Shown here: positions 15,778-24,483 of the stretch, in pieces
Numbering within the stretch: position 1 is the stretch's first letter
Layout of the letters: the number at the start of each line of letters is the position of its first letter
NCBI GenBank assembly: GCA_934573855.1
Contig: CAKTMF010000011.1
Coordinates: 1 to 46,642, forward strand
Source of the DNA: an uncultured Oscillospiraceae bacterium
Lineage (GTDB): Bacteria; Bacillota; Clostridia; Oscillospirales; Oscillospiraceae
Direction of reading: 5' to 3'
DNA: 46,642 nt
Translations under genes and position numbers: made by a program
The notes under the pieces: model-generated
What the model was told of the DNA's origin: nothing
Databases searched by the model: none
What the model saw: the letters and a program-made list of their open reading frames with translations, nothing else

Positions 15778-16260
15778 ATGGAGCATGAGGTTTATGTGAG
15801 CCGGGAGCGTAAGGCTCTCGGACATAATAATTCCGCGGCGCTGATAAAAAAGGCGGTCAGGCTGGCGCTGGACGCGGAGGGCGTTGACGTCCCGTGCGAG
15901 ATAAGCGTTATGTTAACCGATGACGAGGGCATAAGGAGCGTTAACAGCGAGTTTCGCGGCATAGACCGCGCGACGGACGTGCTGTCATTTCCGCTCAACG
16001 AGCTGACTCCCGGCGAGTTTGCCCCCGAGGAATGCGAGCGGGACATGGACACCGGCGCCGTCATGCTGGGCGATATGATGATATCCGTTCCACGGTGCGC
16101 GGCGCAGGGCGAGGAGTTCGGCCACGGCTACGAGCGGGAGATAATGTATCTCACGGTCCATTCCGTCCTTCATCTCCTCGGCTACGACCATGTGGACGAG
16201 GGAGAAATGAAGCGGCAGATGCGCGCGAGAGAAAAAGAGATAATGGGGGATAAGGAATAA
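15778..16260 (+). CDS. ybeY: rRNA maturation factor / endoribonuclease YbeY
   Basis: A 160-residue UPF0054 protein. The zinc site HSVLHLLGYDH (His-x3-His-x5-His) is intact near residues 127-137, after RATDVLSFP and MLGDMMIS. YbeY processes the 16S rRNA 3' end and works with Era, whose gene overlaps its stop codon (TAATG). Confidence 0.95.
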   Translation: MEHEVYVSRERKALGHNNSAALIKKAVRLALDAEGVDVPCEISVMLTDDEGIRSVNSEFRGIDRATDVLSFPLNELTPGEFAPEECERDMDTGAVMLGDMMISVPRCAAQGEEFGHGYEREIMYLTVHSVLHLLGYDHVDEGEMKRQMRAREKEIMGDKE

Positions 16261-17147
16261 TGACAAAATCTGCAATGATAACCGTGTGCGGCCGTCCGAA
16301 CGTGGGCAAATCCACGCTCACCAACACGCTCGCCGGCGAAAAGATAGCGATAGTCTCCAACAAGCCCCAGACCACCCGCAACCGTATCACCGCCATTATC
16401 GAGCGGGGCGAGACGCAGTTCGTGGTCATGGACACTCCGGGCTTTCACAAGCCCCGTACCCGTCTCGGCGACTATATGGTGAACGTCGTGCGCGAGAGCG
16501 TGGCGGACGTCGATCTCGTGCTGCTGCTGGTGGAGCCTGTGGCGGAGATAGGCCCGCAGGAGCAGGCGCTCATGGAGCGTATAAGCGCGGCGGGCGCTCC
16601 GGCGGTGCTTGTCATCAACAAGATCGACACCGTGGACAAGACCCGGCTCCTTGCGGTCATGTCCGCCTACTCCGCCGTGTTCGGCTTCGACGCCATCATT
16701 CCCATTTCCGCAAAGACCGGCGAGGGCGTGGACGAGCTTATGGACGAGATGGAGAAATTCGCAATCGAGGGGCCGCACCTTTTCCCGGACGACATGATAA
16801 CCGACCAGCCCGAGCGGCAGATATGCGCCGAGCTCGTGCGCGAAAAGCTGCTCACCTGCCTTGATAAGGAAATACCGCACGGCACCGCCGTGGAGGTCAC
16901 GAAGTTCTCCGAACGCGACAACGGGATCATCGACCTCGAGGTCACCATCTACTGCGAAAAGGAAAGCCACAAGGGCATTATCATCGGCAAAAAAGGTTCC
17001 ATGCTCAAGCGCATAGGCGAGCTTGCCCGCGCGGACATCGAGGAGTTCATGGGGACCAAGGTCTATCTCCAGACATGGGTCAAGGTCAAGGAGAACTGGC
17101 GCGACAGCATGGCGTCCCTGCGAAACTTCGGCTTCAACAACGACTAA
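16260..17147 (+). CDS. era: GTPase Era
   Basis: A 295-residue GTPase. G1 GRPNVGKS is at residues 11-18, G3 DTPGFH, G4 NKID and G5 SAK follow, and the C-terminal KH domain has GIIIGKKGSMLKRIGE. Era binds 16S rRNA near its 3' end during 30S assembly. The start overlaps the ybeY stop. dgkA and cdd, often found between ybeY and era in Firmicutes, are missing. Confidence 0.97.
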   Translation: MTKSAMITVCGRPNVGKSTLTNTLAGEKIAIVSNKPQTTRNRITAIIERGETQFVVMDTPGFHKPRTRLGDYMVNVVRESVADVDLVLLLVEPVAEIGPQEQALMERISAAGAPAVLVINKIDTVDKTRLLAVMSAYSAVFGFDAIIPISAKTGEGVDELMDEMEKFAIEGPHLFPDDMITDQPERQICAELVREKLLTCLDKEIPHGTAVEVTKFSERDNGIIDLEVTIYCEKESHKGIIIGKKGSMLKRIGELARADIEEFMGTKVYLQTWVKVKENWRDSMASLRNFGFNND

Positions 17148-17174
17148 TTTATTCCAAGCTAAATCACCGTCCCG

Positions 17175-17193
17175 CTGCAAATACTATTTGCAG
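17175..17193 (+). repeat. Palindrome upstream of yqzL
   Basis: CTGCAAATA and TATTTGCAG form a 9-base perfect inverted repeat around a single C, ending 2 bases before the yqzL GAGGTGG site. No T-run follows, so it is not an ordinary terminator; it may be an operator or a leader hairpin affecting the ribosome-binding site. Confidence 0.6.
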
Positions 17194-17207
17194 TGAGGTG
17201 GTAAAGC

Positions 17208-17348
17208 ATGAACTACGACGCCATTTGGCAGACCTTTACCGATACCGGAGACCCTATGGGCTACCTGCTTTTCAAGGCGGCTGCGGGTCCGCCCCGGACG
17301 GAGAAAAAGACGGCGGGTCCCGGGGATATGCCCCGGCCCGAGGACTGA
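17208..17348 (+). CDS. yqzL: YqzL-like small protein
   Basis: A 46-residue gene starting ATG 17208 after GAGGTGG. The N-terminal half (W-Q-T-F-T-D-T-G then Y-L-L-F-K) follows the W-x-x-F-x-x-T-G-x(3-5)-Y-L-L-F-K pattern of the YqzL family, and it sits between era and recO exactly as yqzL does in Bacillus. The C-terminal half is a low-complexity Pro/Gly/Lys tail. Function is unknown. Its stop is 12 bases before recO. Confidence 0.82.
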   Translation: MNYDAIWQTFTDTGDPMGYLLFKAAAGPPRTEKKTAGPGDMPRPED

Positions 17349-17360
17349 AACGTACATATT

Positions 17361-18143
17361 ATGTTCAACACGACGAACGCCCTCGTCCTGCGCGAGGTGA
17401 GGTATAAGGAGGCGGACAGGATACTGACGCTCTTTACCTCCGCCGACGGCAAGATAACCGCGAAGGCACGGGGCGCACTGAGAAAAAACAGCAAGACCGC
17501 CGCCGCGACCCAGCAGCTCACCTATTCCGAAATGACGCTTTTCGGCAACAAGGGGCGCTGGACGGTCAACGAGGCGATCGTGAAGGAGTCCTTTCCCGGG
17601 CTTCGCGCGGATATAGGGGATTTTGCGCTCGGCAGCTATTTTGCCGAGTGCCTTGACGCGTTCTCCGTCGAGGACCAGCCGGACGCGCCCATGCTCCAGC
17701 TGGGGCTCAATTCGCTCTACGCCCTGAGCAACAGGCTCCATGACGCGGCGAAGATAAAGGCGGTCTTTGAAATGCGGCTAATGTGCCTCGCGGGCTACGA
17801 GCCGGACTTGAGCGCCTGCGCCGTCTGCGGGACACAGGAGCCGGAGGAGCCGGTATTGGGGCTTGAAAACGGCTGTATCTGCTGCCGCAAATGCCGCAAT
17901 GCCGCGGTCGGCAGCACGGAGTATCTGGACGCCGACTCTCTTGCCGCGCTCAGATACGCGCTCTCCGCACCGCCGAAGCAGATATTTTCCTTCTCACTGG
18001 AGGGGGAGGCCCTTAAACGCCTCTCCGCCGCTGCCGAGAAGTATCTCCTCGCCCACGCGGACAGGAGCTTCGGCACGCTGGATTATTGGAAAAAGATCAA
18101 ATATCAGACGGACGCCATCCGTCATATCGGAGAAACAAAATGA
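17361..18143 (+). CDS. recO: DNA repair protein RecO
   Basis: A 260-residue RecO: an N-terminal OB-fold (NALVLREVRYKEADRILTLFT, GKITAKARGA) and a C-terminal zinc site with C-x2-C (CAVC) and C-x2-C (CRKC, preceded by CICC). RecO loads RecA on SSB-coated DNA with RecR. The ATG 17361 has only a distant purine stretch, so translation may be coupled to yqzL. The stop overlaps the mutS2 start (ATGA). Confidence 0.92.
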   Translation: MFNTTNALVLREVRYKEADRILTLFTSADGKITAKARGALRKNSKTAAATQQLTYSEMTLFGNKGRWTVNEAIVKESFPGLRADIGDFALGSYFAECLDAFSVEDQPDAPMLQLGLNSLYALSNRLHDAAKIKAVFEMRLMCLAGYEPDLSACAVCGTQEPEEPVLGLENGCICCRKCRNAAVGSTEYLDADSLAALRYALSAPPKQIFSFSLEGEALKRLSAAAEKYLLAHADRSFGTLDYWKKIKYQTDAIRHIGETK

Positions 18144-20509
18144 GCTTTTCGGAAAAATCACTTGTAACGCTTGAGCTGCCGGCAGTGCTTGAAATGCTGG
18201 CACAGCAGGCGGTCGGCGACACGGCGAAGCAGGCCGCGCTCTCGCTCTCTCTCTCCGGGGACAGGGCGGAGGTAAAGCGCCGCCTTGACGAGACCACCGC
18301 GGCAAAGACCATGATGGTCGTGCGAGGCAGCCCCTCGTTTTCAGGGGTGAAGGATGTCCGCCCCTCCCTTGCGCGGGCGGATCTCGGCGGTGCGCTGAAC
18401 ACGCGCGAGCTTCTAGACATAGCACGCGTTCTGCAGTGCGCAAGACTCGTCCGGGGCTATCTTGCCGACGACACGGTGGGAAAGACCTCCATCGACCACC
18501 TTTTCTACGCGCTCCACGCGAACAAATTTCTTGAGGAAAAGATAAATAATTCCATCACCGGCGAGGATGAGATAGCAGACGGCGCTTCGAGCGAGCTTGC
18601 CTCCATCCGCCGCCAGATGAGGGCCGCGGCCGCCCGCGCACGGGACGCGCTTCAGAAGATAATCTCCTCGCCGGGCTACGCCAAGGCACTCCAGGAGCCT
18701 ATCATCACCATGCGCTCCGACCGCTTTGTCGTGCCGGTCAAGGCCGACCATAAGGGCGCCGTCCCCGGCCTCGTCCATGATATCTCCGCCTCGGGCATGA
18801 CGCTTTTTGTCGAGCCTATGGCGGCGGTCAAGGCCAATAACGAGCTTCGTGAGCTTGCGGCCAAGGAAAAGCTCGAGATAGAGCGCATACTTGCCGAGCT
18901 TTCCGCCGACTGTGCCGAACACAGGGATGATATCGACTCCGACTTCGGCGTGCTGGTGCGGCTCGACCTCATTTTTGCCAAGGCAAAGCTCTCGTACAAG
19001 CTCGACTGTCAGGAGGCGTCGCTCGATACCGATGGGATAGTCCTACGCAGCGCCCGCCACCCGCTGCTCGACCAGGCGAAGGCCGTCCCCATCAGCGTCG
19101 AGCTGGGCGACAGCTTCGATACCCTCGTCATCACCGGCCCGAATACCGGCGGCAAGACCGTCTCGCTCAAGACCGTGGGCCTGCTGGCCGCGATGAACCA
19201 GTGCGGTCTCCATATCCCGGCGGCGGACGGCAGCGCCCTGCCGGTGTTCAGCCATATCCTTGCGGACATCGGCGACGAGCAGAGCATTGAACAGAACCTT
19301 TCCACCTTCTCGGCGCACATGACCAATATCGTCAGCATTCTTGCCGAGTGCGACGACAACTCGCTCCTTCTCTTTGACGAGCTGGGCGCGGGTACCGACC
19401 CCACAGAGGGCGCGGCGCTCGCCATCGCCATTATCGAGTATGCCCGTCAGAAGGGCGCGATCATCGCCGCCACCACGCACTACGCGGAGCTGAAGGTCTA
19501 CGCGACGAATGAGGCGGGAGTGCAGAACGCATCCTGCGAGTTCGATGTCGAGACCCTGCGCCCCACCTACCATCTCCTTGTCGGTATCCCCGGCAAGTCC
19601 AACGCCTTTGCCATCTCGCGCCGTCTCGGCCTCGGCGAGGACATAATCGAGGACGCGAAAAACCGCGTCAATACCGAGAACGCCAGCTTTGAGGCCACCA
19701 TCGAAAAGCTCGAGCAGACAAGGCTGCTCCTCGAAAAGGACAGGGACGAGGCCGCGAAACTGCGCCGCACGGCGGAGGAGAACGCGAAAAGATCCGCGTT
19801 CCTGAAGGCCGAGCTTGAGGTCAGGCTTGAAAAGGCCGACACGAAGTCCCGGCGCGAGGCAGAGCGAATCATCACCGAGGCGCGCGAGACCGCCGAACAG
19901 GTCTTCCGCGAGCTGGACGACATGAAAAAGCATATTAACGACGACGAGGACGTCCGCCGCGTGAACGAGGCCAGGAGCGAGCTGCGCCGCAAGCTCAACA
20001 GGAGCGAGGAGGCTCTTCGCCCCGCACCCGAGACCGTGGAGGACAAGTCCTCCTCCCGCCCGGTGAAGCCCGGCGACGTCGTGCTTATCAAGTCCATGAA
20101 CATAAAGGCAACAGTAATTTCCGTCTCTCCCGACAGGATACTGTCCCTAAAGGCGGGTATAATGAATGTGTCAGCGAAGGAGGACGAGGTGCTTCTCCTT
20201 GAGGGGGAGAAGGCTCCCGAGAGGAAGAGCGCCCCGATGAAGGGCGGCGCTTCCATCAGAGCCGCCGTGCCGACGGAGATCGACCTGCGCGGCATGGAGT
20301 CGCTCGAGGCCGTCGCCGCCGCGGAGCAGTACCTTGACAGCGCCGTCATGGCAAAGCTCGGCACCGTCACCATCATCCACGGCAAGGGTACCGGCGCTCT
20401 GCGTGCGGCCATCCAGCAAATGCTCAAGCGGAACAAGCTCGTAAAGTCCTTCCGTGCCGGCCGTTTCGGCGAAGGCGAAATGGGTGTGACCGTTGTCGAA
20501 CTGAAATAA
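18140..20509 (+). CDS. mutS2: MutS2 (ribosome-rescue / anti-recombination ATPase)
   Basis: A 789-residue MutS2. It has the core and clamp domain, ATPase with Walker A GPNTGGKT (333-340) and LLLFDELGAGTDPTEGAAL as Walker B/D-loop, a long coiled coil (~510-640), a KOW-like segment and a C-terminal Smr domain (EIDLRGMES, IHGKGTGALR). In Bacillus MutS2 splits collided ribosomes and feeds the RqcH pathway; rqcH lies in this window at 36936. The DLR and HGKGTG motifs of the Smr nuclease are intact. Start ATG 18140 overlaps the recO stop and has GGAG upstream. Confidence 0.95.
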   Translation: MSFSEKSLVTLELPAVLEMLAQQAVGDTAKQAALSLSLSGDRAEVKRRLDETTAAKTMMVVRGSPSFSGVKDVRPSLARADLGGALNTRELLDIARVLQCARLVRGYLADDTVGKTSIDHLFYALHANKFLEEKINNSITGEDEIADGASSELASIRRQMRAAAARARDALQKIISSPGYAKALQEPIITMRSDRFVVPVKADHKGAVPGLVHDISASGMTLFVEPMAAVKANNELRELAAKEKLEIERILAELSADCAEHRDDIDSDFGVLVRLDLIFAKAKLSYKLDCQEASLDTDGIVLRSARHPLLDQAKAVPISVELGDSFDTLVITGPNTGGKTVSLKTVGLLAAMNQCGLHIPAADGSALPVFSHILADIGDEQSIEQNLSTFSAHMTNIVSILAECDDNSLLLFDELGAGTDPTEGAALAIAIIEYARQKGAIIAATTHYAELKVYATNEAGVQNASCEFDVETLRPTYHLLVGIPGKSNAFAISRRLGLGEDIIEDAKNRVNTENASFEATIEKLEQTRLLLEKDRDEAAKLRRTAEENAKRSAFLKAELEVRLEKADTKSRREAERIITEARETAEQVFRELDDMKKHINDDEDVRRVNEARSELRRKLNRSEEALRPAPETVEDKSSSRPVKPGDVVLIKSMNIKATVISVSPDRILSLKAGIMNVSAKEDEVLLLEGEKAPERKSAPMKGGASIRAAVPTEIDLRGMESLEAVAAAEQYLDSAVMAKLGTVTIIHGKGTGALRAAIQQMLKRNKLVKSFRAGRFGEGEMGVTVVELK

Positions 20510-20565
20510 AATCTGCCGAACGGGTGCGGAATAAATGTTCAAAACAACGAATTGGTCGAAATCGG

Positions 20566-20594
20566 TTGACGATTGGCGCAAGATTTGCTAAAGT
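20566..20594 (+). promoter_or_regulatory. Promoter for the HPr gene
   Basis: TTGACG (20566-20571) and TAAAGT (20589-20594) are 17 bases apart, with a leader of about 40 bases. Confidence 0.7.
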
Positions 20595-20642
20595 GTATGT
20601 GTACGCAAGTAAAATCTTGTATAGGAGTAAGGAGTGGCGAGT

Positions 20643-20906
20643 ATGATAACCAAAGAGGTAGTCATTAATAATCAGGTAGGTCTTCACGCCAGACCCGCGA
20701 CTTTCTTCATTCAGAAAGCCAACGAGTTCAAGAGCAGCATTTGGGTCGAGAAGGAAGATAGACGTGTCAATGCAAAGAGCCTTTTGGGCGTTCTGTCTCT
20801 GGGCATCGTGAAAGGCACCGCTGTCACCATCATCGCTGACGGCGCGGATGAGGACGAGGCGATCGCGACTCTGTCCGAGCTTATCGATTCCGATTTCTCT
20901 GAGTAA
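20643..20906 (+). CDS. ptsH: Phosphocarrier protein HPr
   Basis: An 87-residue HPr. Starting at ATG 20643 (AAGGAG 8 bases upstream) puts the phosphorylated His exactly at 15 (GLH15ARPA) and the regulatory Ser at 46 (KS46LLG), as in Bacillus, which decides against the in-frame GTG at 20634. Both EI-dependent transport and HprK/CcpA-type catabolite control are therefore possible. No enzyme I or hprK gene is nearby; it is monocistronic with its own promoter and terminator. Confidence 0.95.
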   Translation: MITKEVVINNQVGLHARPATFFIQKANEFKSSIWVEKEDRRVNAKSLLGVLSLGIVKGTAVTIIADGADEDEAIATLSELIDSDFSE

Positions 20907-20926
20907 TATCCGTACAATTACCGTAC

Positions 20927-20957
20927 AGGGGCGTGTTCGAAGCACGCCCCTATTTTA
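20927..20957 (+). terminator. Terminator of the HPr gene
   Basis: AGGGGCGTG pairs with CACGCCCCT around a 7-base loop, followed by ATTTTACTT. Confidence 0.82.
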
Positions 20958-20999
20958 CTTTCACCGCGCCGCGGCGCGTACTATTGAGGGGAACAGGCC

Positions 21000-22829
21000 A
21001 TGAATCTACAGCTTGACGAGCTGCGGGAAAAAGCGAATAATCTGCCGCTGCTTCCGGGCGTGTACATCATGCTGGACGAACACAGCGAAGTCATCTACGT
21101 CGGCAAGGCGAAGAAGCTCAAAAACCGCGTCAGCAGCTACTTTCACGGCGAACATCTGCCAAAGGTGGCCGCGATGGTGGATAAGGTACACGACTTCAAC
21201 GTCATCGTCGCGAGCAGCGAATTCGAGGCGCTGGTGCTTGAAAACTCGCTAATAAAGCGCCACAAGCCCCACTACAATATCCTCCTCAAGGATGACAAGG
21301 GCTATCCCTTCATCCGCGTCGACGCGCGCAGCGAGTACCCGGTGATGTCCGTCGTCAGCCGCGCGGGCAAGGACGGCGCGAGATACTTCGGCCCCTTCGG
21401 CGGCCGGGGACAGACGCACGAGATAATAAATACCATCAGCAAGGCGCTCCTGCTGCCGGACTGCTCGCGGCGCTTCCCGCGGGATATCGGCAAGGAACGG
21501 CCGTGCCTCAACTACCAGATGGGGACCTGCGCCGGCTGGTGCATACAGGGCAGCAGCGCGGAGGATTATCGCCGCAGCATGTCCCAGGCCATGCTCATAC
21601 TCGACGGCAAGAGCGACGAGCTTATCGCCGACCTCCGTTCCCAGATGGAAAAGGCGGCGGAGGAGCTGCGGTTTGAGTACGCGGCGGAGCTGCGCGACCG
21701 TCTGCGCGCGGTCGACAGCCTTGCGAACAGGCAGCGCGTCGTTTCCACAGCCTTTGCGGACACGGACGCGGTCGGCTTCTGCCGCGGCGCGAAGAGCTGC
21801 TTTGCGGTGCTTCACTTCGTGGACGGAGACCTCGTCGGCAAGGACGTCGAGATGATGGAGGAGCCTATCGAGGAGGACGGCGAGGCCGTATCCGACCTTG
21901 TGCGCGAGTATTACACGGCCCACCGCGGCGGCTGGCCGAAGTCCATTCTTTTGCCCTGCGAGATCGAGGACAGGGCGGAGCTTGAGAGTCTGCTGAGCGA
22001 GATATCCGGACGCAGGATATACATCGAGGCGCCCAAGCGGGGAGAGCGCATGCGCCTTATCGAGAGCGCCGCGCTCAACGCGCAGGAGGAGATACGGCGC
22101 CGCACCACCGAAATGCAGAGACGCTCAAAGACGCTCGAGTGGCTCCAGAGAGCGCTGGAGCTTGAGCATTTCCCAAGGCGTATAGAGGCCTTCGACATCT
22201 CAAACCTCGGCGACACGGGCATAGTCGCGGCCATGACAGTCCATGTCGACGGAAAGCCGCTCAAGCGCGACTACAGGAAGTTCCGCATAAAGGACCTCGA
22301 AACGCAGGACGACTATGCCAGCATGTATCAGGCGGTCTACCGCCGCTTTAAGCACTATGTCGACGGCGACGAGCATTTTTCACCCCTGCCGGAGCTGCTG
22401 CTCATCGACGGCGGCAGCACGCATACCGCGACGGCGCTCGAGGCGCTCTCAGCCCTCGGCCTTTCCGTCCCGACCTTCGGCATGGTCAAGGACGACCGTC
22501 ACCGCACCCGTGCGCTCGTAACGGCTGACGGCCGCGAGATCGGCATAAGCGGCAATCAGGCTGTCTTTTCCCTGATCGGCAATATACAGGAGGAGACTCA
22601 CCGCTTTGCTATCGAGTACCAGCGCTCGCTGAGGAACGAGAGCTACGGCTCCGTTCTCGACGGAATCGAGGGCGTGGGGCCAAAGCGCAAGGCGGATCTC
22701 ATAAAGTATTTCAAGACGGTCAAGGCTATACGCGAGGCGGACGTGGAGCAGCTGCGCCTCGTTGTGCCGAAGAACACGGCACAGACCGTGTACGACTATT
22801 TCCATAACGAAAAGGGTGGCAAAGAATGA
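21000..22829 (+). CDS. uvrC: Excinuclease ABC subunit C
   Basis: A 609-residue UvrC. The N-terminal GIY-YIG nuclease (PGVYIMLD, IYVGKAKKLKNRVSSYF) is followed by a central zinc-type region (CLNYQMGTCAGWC), the UVR motif (~205-240), an RNase H-like endonuclease (IEAFDISNLGDTG, LLLIDGG) and a C-terminal helix-hairpin-helix (GIEGVGPKRKADLIKYF). It makes both incisions in nucleotide-excision repair. It heads a four-gene operon with rsmD, coaD and a coiled-coil gene. Confidence 0.96.
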   Translation: MNLQLDELREKANNLPLLPGVYIMLDEHSEVIYVGKAKKLKNRVSSYFHGEHLPKVAAMVDKVHDFNVIVASSEFEALVLENSLIKRHKPHYNILLKDDKGYPFIRVDARSEYPVMSVVSRAGKDGARYFGPFGGRGQTHEIINTISKALLLPDCSRRFPRDIGKERPCLNYQMGTCAGWCIQGSSAEDYRRSMSQAMLILDGKSDELIADLRSQMEKAAEELRFEYAAELRDRLRAVDSLANRQRVVSTAFADTDAVGFCRGAKSCFAVLHFVDGDLVGKDVEMMEEPIEEDGEAVSDLVREYYTAHRGGWPKSILLPCEIEDRAELESLLSEISGRRIYIEAPKRGERMRLIESAALNAQEEIRRRTTEMQRRSKTLEWLQRALELEHFPRRIEAFDISNLGDTGIVAAMTVHVDGKPLKRDYRKFRIKDLETQDDYASMYQAVYRRFKHYVDGDEHFSPLPELLLIDGGSTHTATALEALSALGLSVPTFGMVKDDRHRTRALVTADGREIGISGNQAVFSLIGNIQEETHRFAIEYQRSLRNESYGSVLDGIEGVGPKRKADLIKYFKTVKAIREADVEQLRLVVPKNTAQTVYDYFHNEKGGKE

Positions 22830-23365
22830 GAGTGATAACAGGTACCGCGCGGGGCAGACGGCTCAAGACCCCGGATAACTACGACATCCGCCCCACGACC
22901 GACAATGTGAAGGAGTCGGTATTCAACATCATACAGTTCGATATCGAGGGGCGGCAGGTGCTTGATCTCTTCGCGGGAACGGGCCAGCTCGGGATAGAGT
23001 GTCTCAGCCGCGGCGCTGCGGGCGCGGTGTTCGTCGACCGGGACAAGGACGCCGTCCGTATCGTAAAGGACAACCTCAAGACCTGCGGCATGAAGGCCAC
23101 GGTGCTTCAGGAGGACTCTATCTCGTTCCTGAACCACTGCGGAAAGTTCGATGTTATCTTCATCGACCCGCCCTATGACTCCGATCTGTACGAATCTGCG
23201 CTGAAAATAATCAATTTGGTTGACATATTGTCGGAAGGTGGTATAATAATATGCGAAGCGCGGCGCGAAAAGGTGCTTCCCGAAATGACCGAGCCTTACC
23301 GTAAGCGCAAGGAGTACGATTACGGCAAGGTCAAGATATGTATTTATACCAAGGAGCCGGCATAA
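22826..23365 (+). CDS. rsmD: 16S rRNA (guanine966-N2)-methyltransferase
   Basis: A 179-residue SAM methyltransferase with RVITGTARGRRL at the start, the SAM-binding LDLFAGTGQLGIE and the catalytic DPPY. These identify RsmD, which methylates G966 of 16S rRNA. It overlaps the uvrC stop by 4 bases and abuts coaD with no gap, the common rsmD-coaD pairing. Confidence 0.94.
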   Translation: MRVITGTARGRRLKTPDNYDIRPTTDNVKESVFNIIQFDIEGRQVLDLFAGTGQLGIECLSRGAAGAVFVDRDKDAVRIVKDNLKTCGMKATVLQEDSISFLNHCGKFDVIFIDPPYDSDLYESALKIINLVDILSEGGIIICEARREKVLPEMTEPYRKRKEYDYGKVKICIYTKEPA

Positions 23366-23860
23366 ATGAGTATAGCTATCTGCCCTGGCAGCTTTGACCC
23401 GATCACTCTCGGACACCTGAACATCATCCGCCGCACGGCGCAGATATTCGACAGGGTCGTCGTCTGTATCGCCGTCAATTCCTCAAAGACCGCGCCTATG
23501 TTCTCCATAGAGGAGCGGGCTGACATGGTCCGCCGCGCGGTGTCGAGATACCCGAACGTCGCCGTCGATACGTCCGACGGTCTGCTCGCGGAGTATGCGC
23601 GGCAGTATGAGGGCGCGGTGGTGGTCAAGGGCCTGCGCGCGGCGTCCGACTTTGACTACGAGTTCCAGATGAATCTCATCAATAAAAAGATAAACCCGGA
23701 GCTTGAGACGATGTTCCTCACCTCGAGCGAGAAATACACGTTTCTCAGCTCCTCCATCGTCAGAGAGATGGCAAAATACGGCGCAAACCTTGAAGGACTC
23801 GTGCCCAACGAGATCATCCCCGACATAGAAAAGAAAGCGAAGCTGTGGAGGACGGTTTAA
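23366..23860 (+). CDS. coaD: Phosphopantetheine adenylyltransferase
   Basis: A 164-residue nucleotidyltransferase: PGSFDPITLGHLNII holds the (T/H)xGH motif, VVVKGLRAASDFDYE and FLSSSIVRE complete the CoaD signature. It forms dephospho-CoA from phosphopantetheine and ATP. The final step, CoaE, is encoded in this window as part of a fusion at 29642. Its stop overlaps the next start (TAATG). Confidence 0.96.
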   Translation: MSIAICPGSFDPITLGHLNIIRRTAQIFDRVVVCIAVNSSKTAPMFSIEERADMVRRAVSRYPNVAVDTSDGLLAEYARQYEGAVVVKGLRAASDFDYEFQMNLINKKINPELETMFLTSSEKYTFLSSSIVREMAKYGANLEGLVPNEIIPDIEKKAKLWRTV

Positions 23861-24426
23861 TGGATAATAAAGACGATATCATTGAGCTGCTGGATATATT
23901 GTACGGCATGGTGACCGAGGCGTGGGGCGTCCCCCTCGGGAACGACAAATGCATTATCGAGCGTGAAAAGGCCATCGAGATCATCAACGATATCAAGGCC
24001 ATCCTGCCCAGCTCCATCGCGGAGTCGAAGCGTCTTGTCGCCGCACGCGACGAATTCATCGGCAACGCCAAGCGCGAGGCGGAGGCCCTGCGCAAGAGCG
24101 CCGAGGAAAAGGCGCGCTCGCTCATGGAGGAGCAGGAGATCGTCCGCGCCGCAAGAGCAAAAAGCGCCGAGATGATAGCCTCCGCCGAGACGAAGAGCAG
24201 CGAGCTTCGCCGTGTCGCGAGCGAGTATGTCGAGCAGATCATGCGCCAGACCGAGGAGAGCGTGAGCAGCGCCCTCTCCACCATCGAGACCGCGCACAAG
24301 GCTCTCCGCGCCGCCGGGACCCAGACGCCGAAGAACGTCGCCAAGTCCACCGTGGACAAGGCCGAGCGTCTCGAAAAGGCCGAGAAGCTCGAGTCGGGCC
24401 GCGCGGTCGACTTCGGAAAAAAATAA
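23860..24426 (+). CDS. Coiled-coil protein, unknown function
   Basis: A 188-residue soluble protein starting inside the coaD stop codon. Residues 1-50 form a leader helix region (DDIIELLDILYGMVTEAWGV), and residues ~60-150 are a long Ala/Glu/Arg-rich heptad-like coiled coil that recalls the ATP synthase b subunit or DivIVA-type stalks but has no membrane helix. The tail is Lys-rich. The Leu-rich start resembles conserved hypothetical proteins next to coaD in clostridia; I do not know their role. A structural or cell-division scaffold is possible. Confidence 0.8.
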   Translation: MDNKDDIIELLDILYGMVTEAWGVPLGNDKCIIEREKAIEIINDIKAILPSSIAESKRLVAARDEFIGNAKREAEALRKSAEEKARSLMEEQEIVRAARAKSAEMIASAETKSSELRRVASEYVEQIMRQTEESVSSALSTIETAHKALRAAGTQTPKNVAKSTVDKAERLEKAEKLESGRAVDFGKK

Positions 24427-24435
24427 TTACATATG

Positions 24436-24467
24436 AAAAAGCTCTCACCCCGTGGTGAGAGCTTTTT
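24436..24467. terminator. Bidirectional terminator
   Basis: AAAAAGCTCTCACC and GGTGAGAGCTTTTT form a 9-base-pair GC-containing stem extended by A-T pairs, with a 4-base loop. T-runs on both strands allow it to end the uvrC operon and the convergent hydrolase gene. Confidence 0.88.
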
Positions 24468-24483
24468 GCTGTGCCGGCATGTA

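Noticed and set aside
14161..15825. Minus-strand open frame of 554 codons across yqfD and phoH
   Set aside because: It is a shadow produced by the GC-rich third positions of the plus-strand genes, which have full family motifs.
20634..20642. GTG 20634 as the HPr start
   Set aside because: It would shift the phosphorylation sites to His18 and Ser49, and the ribosome-binding site fits ATG 20643 better.
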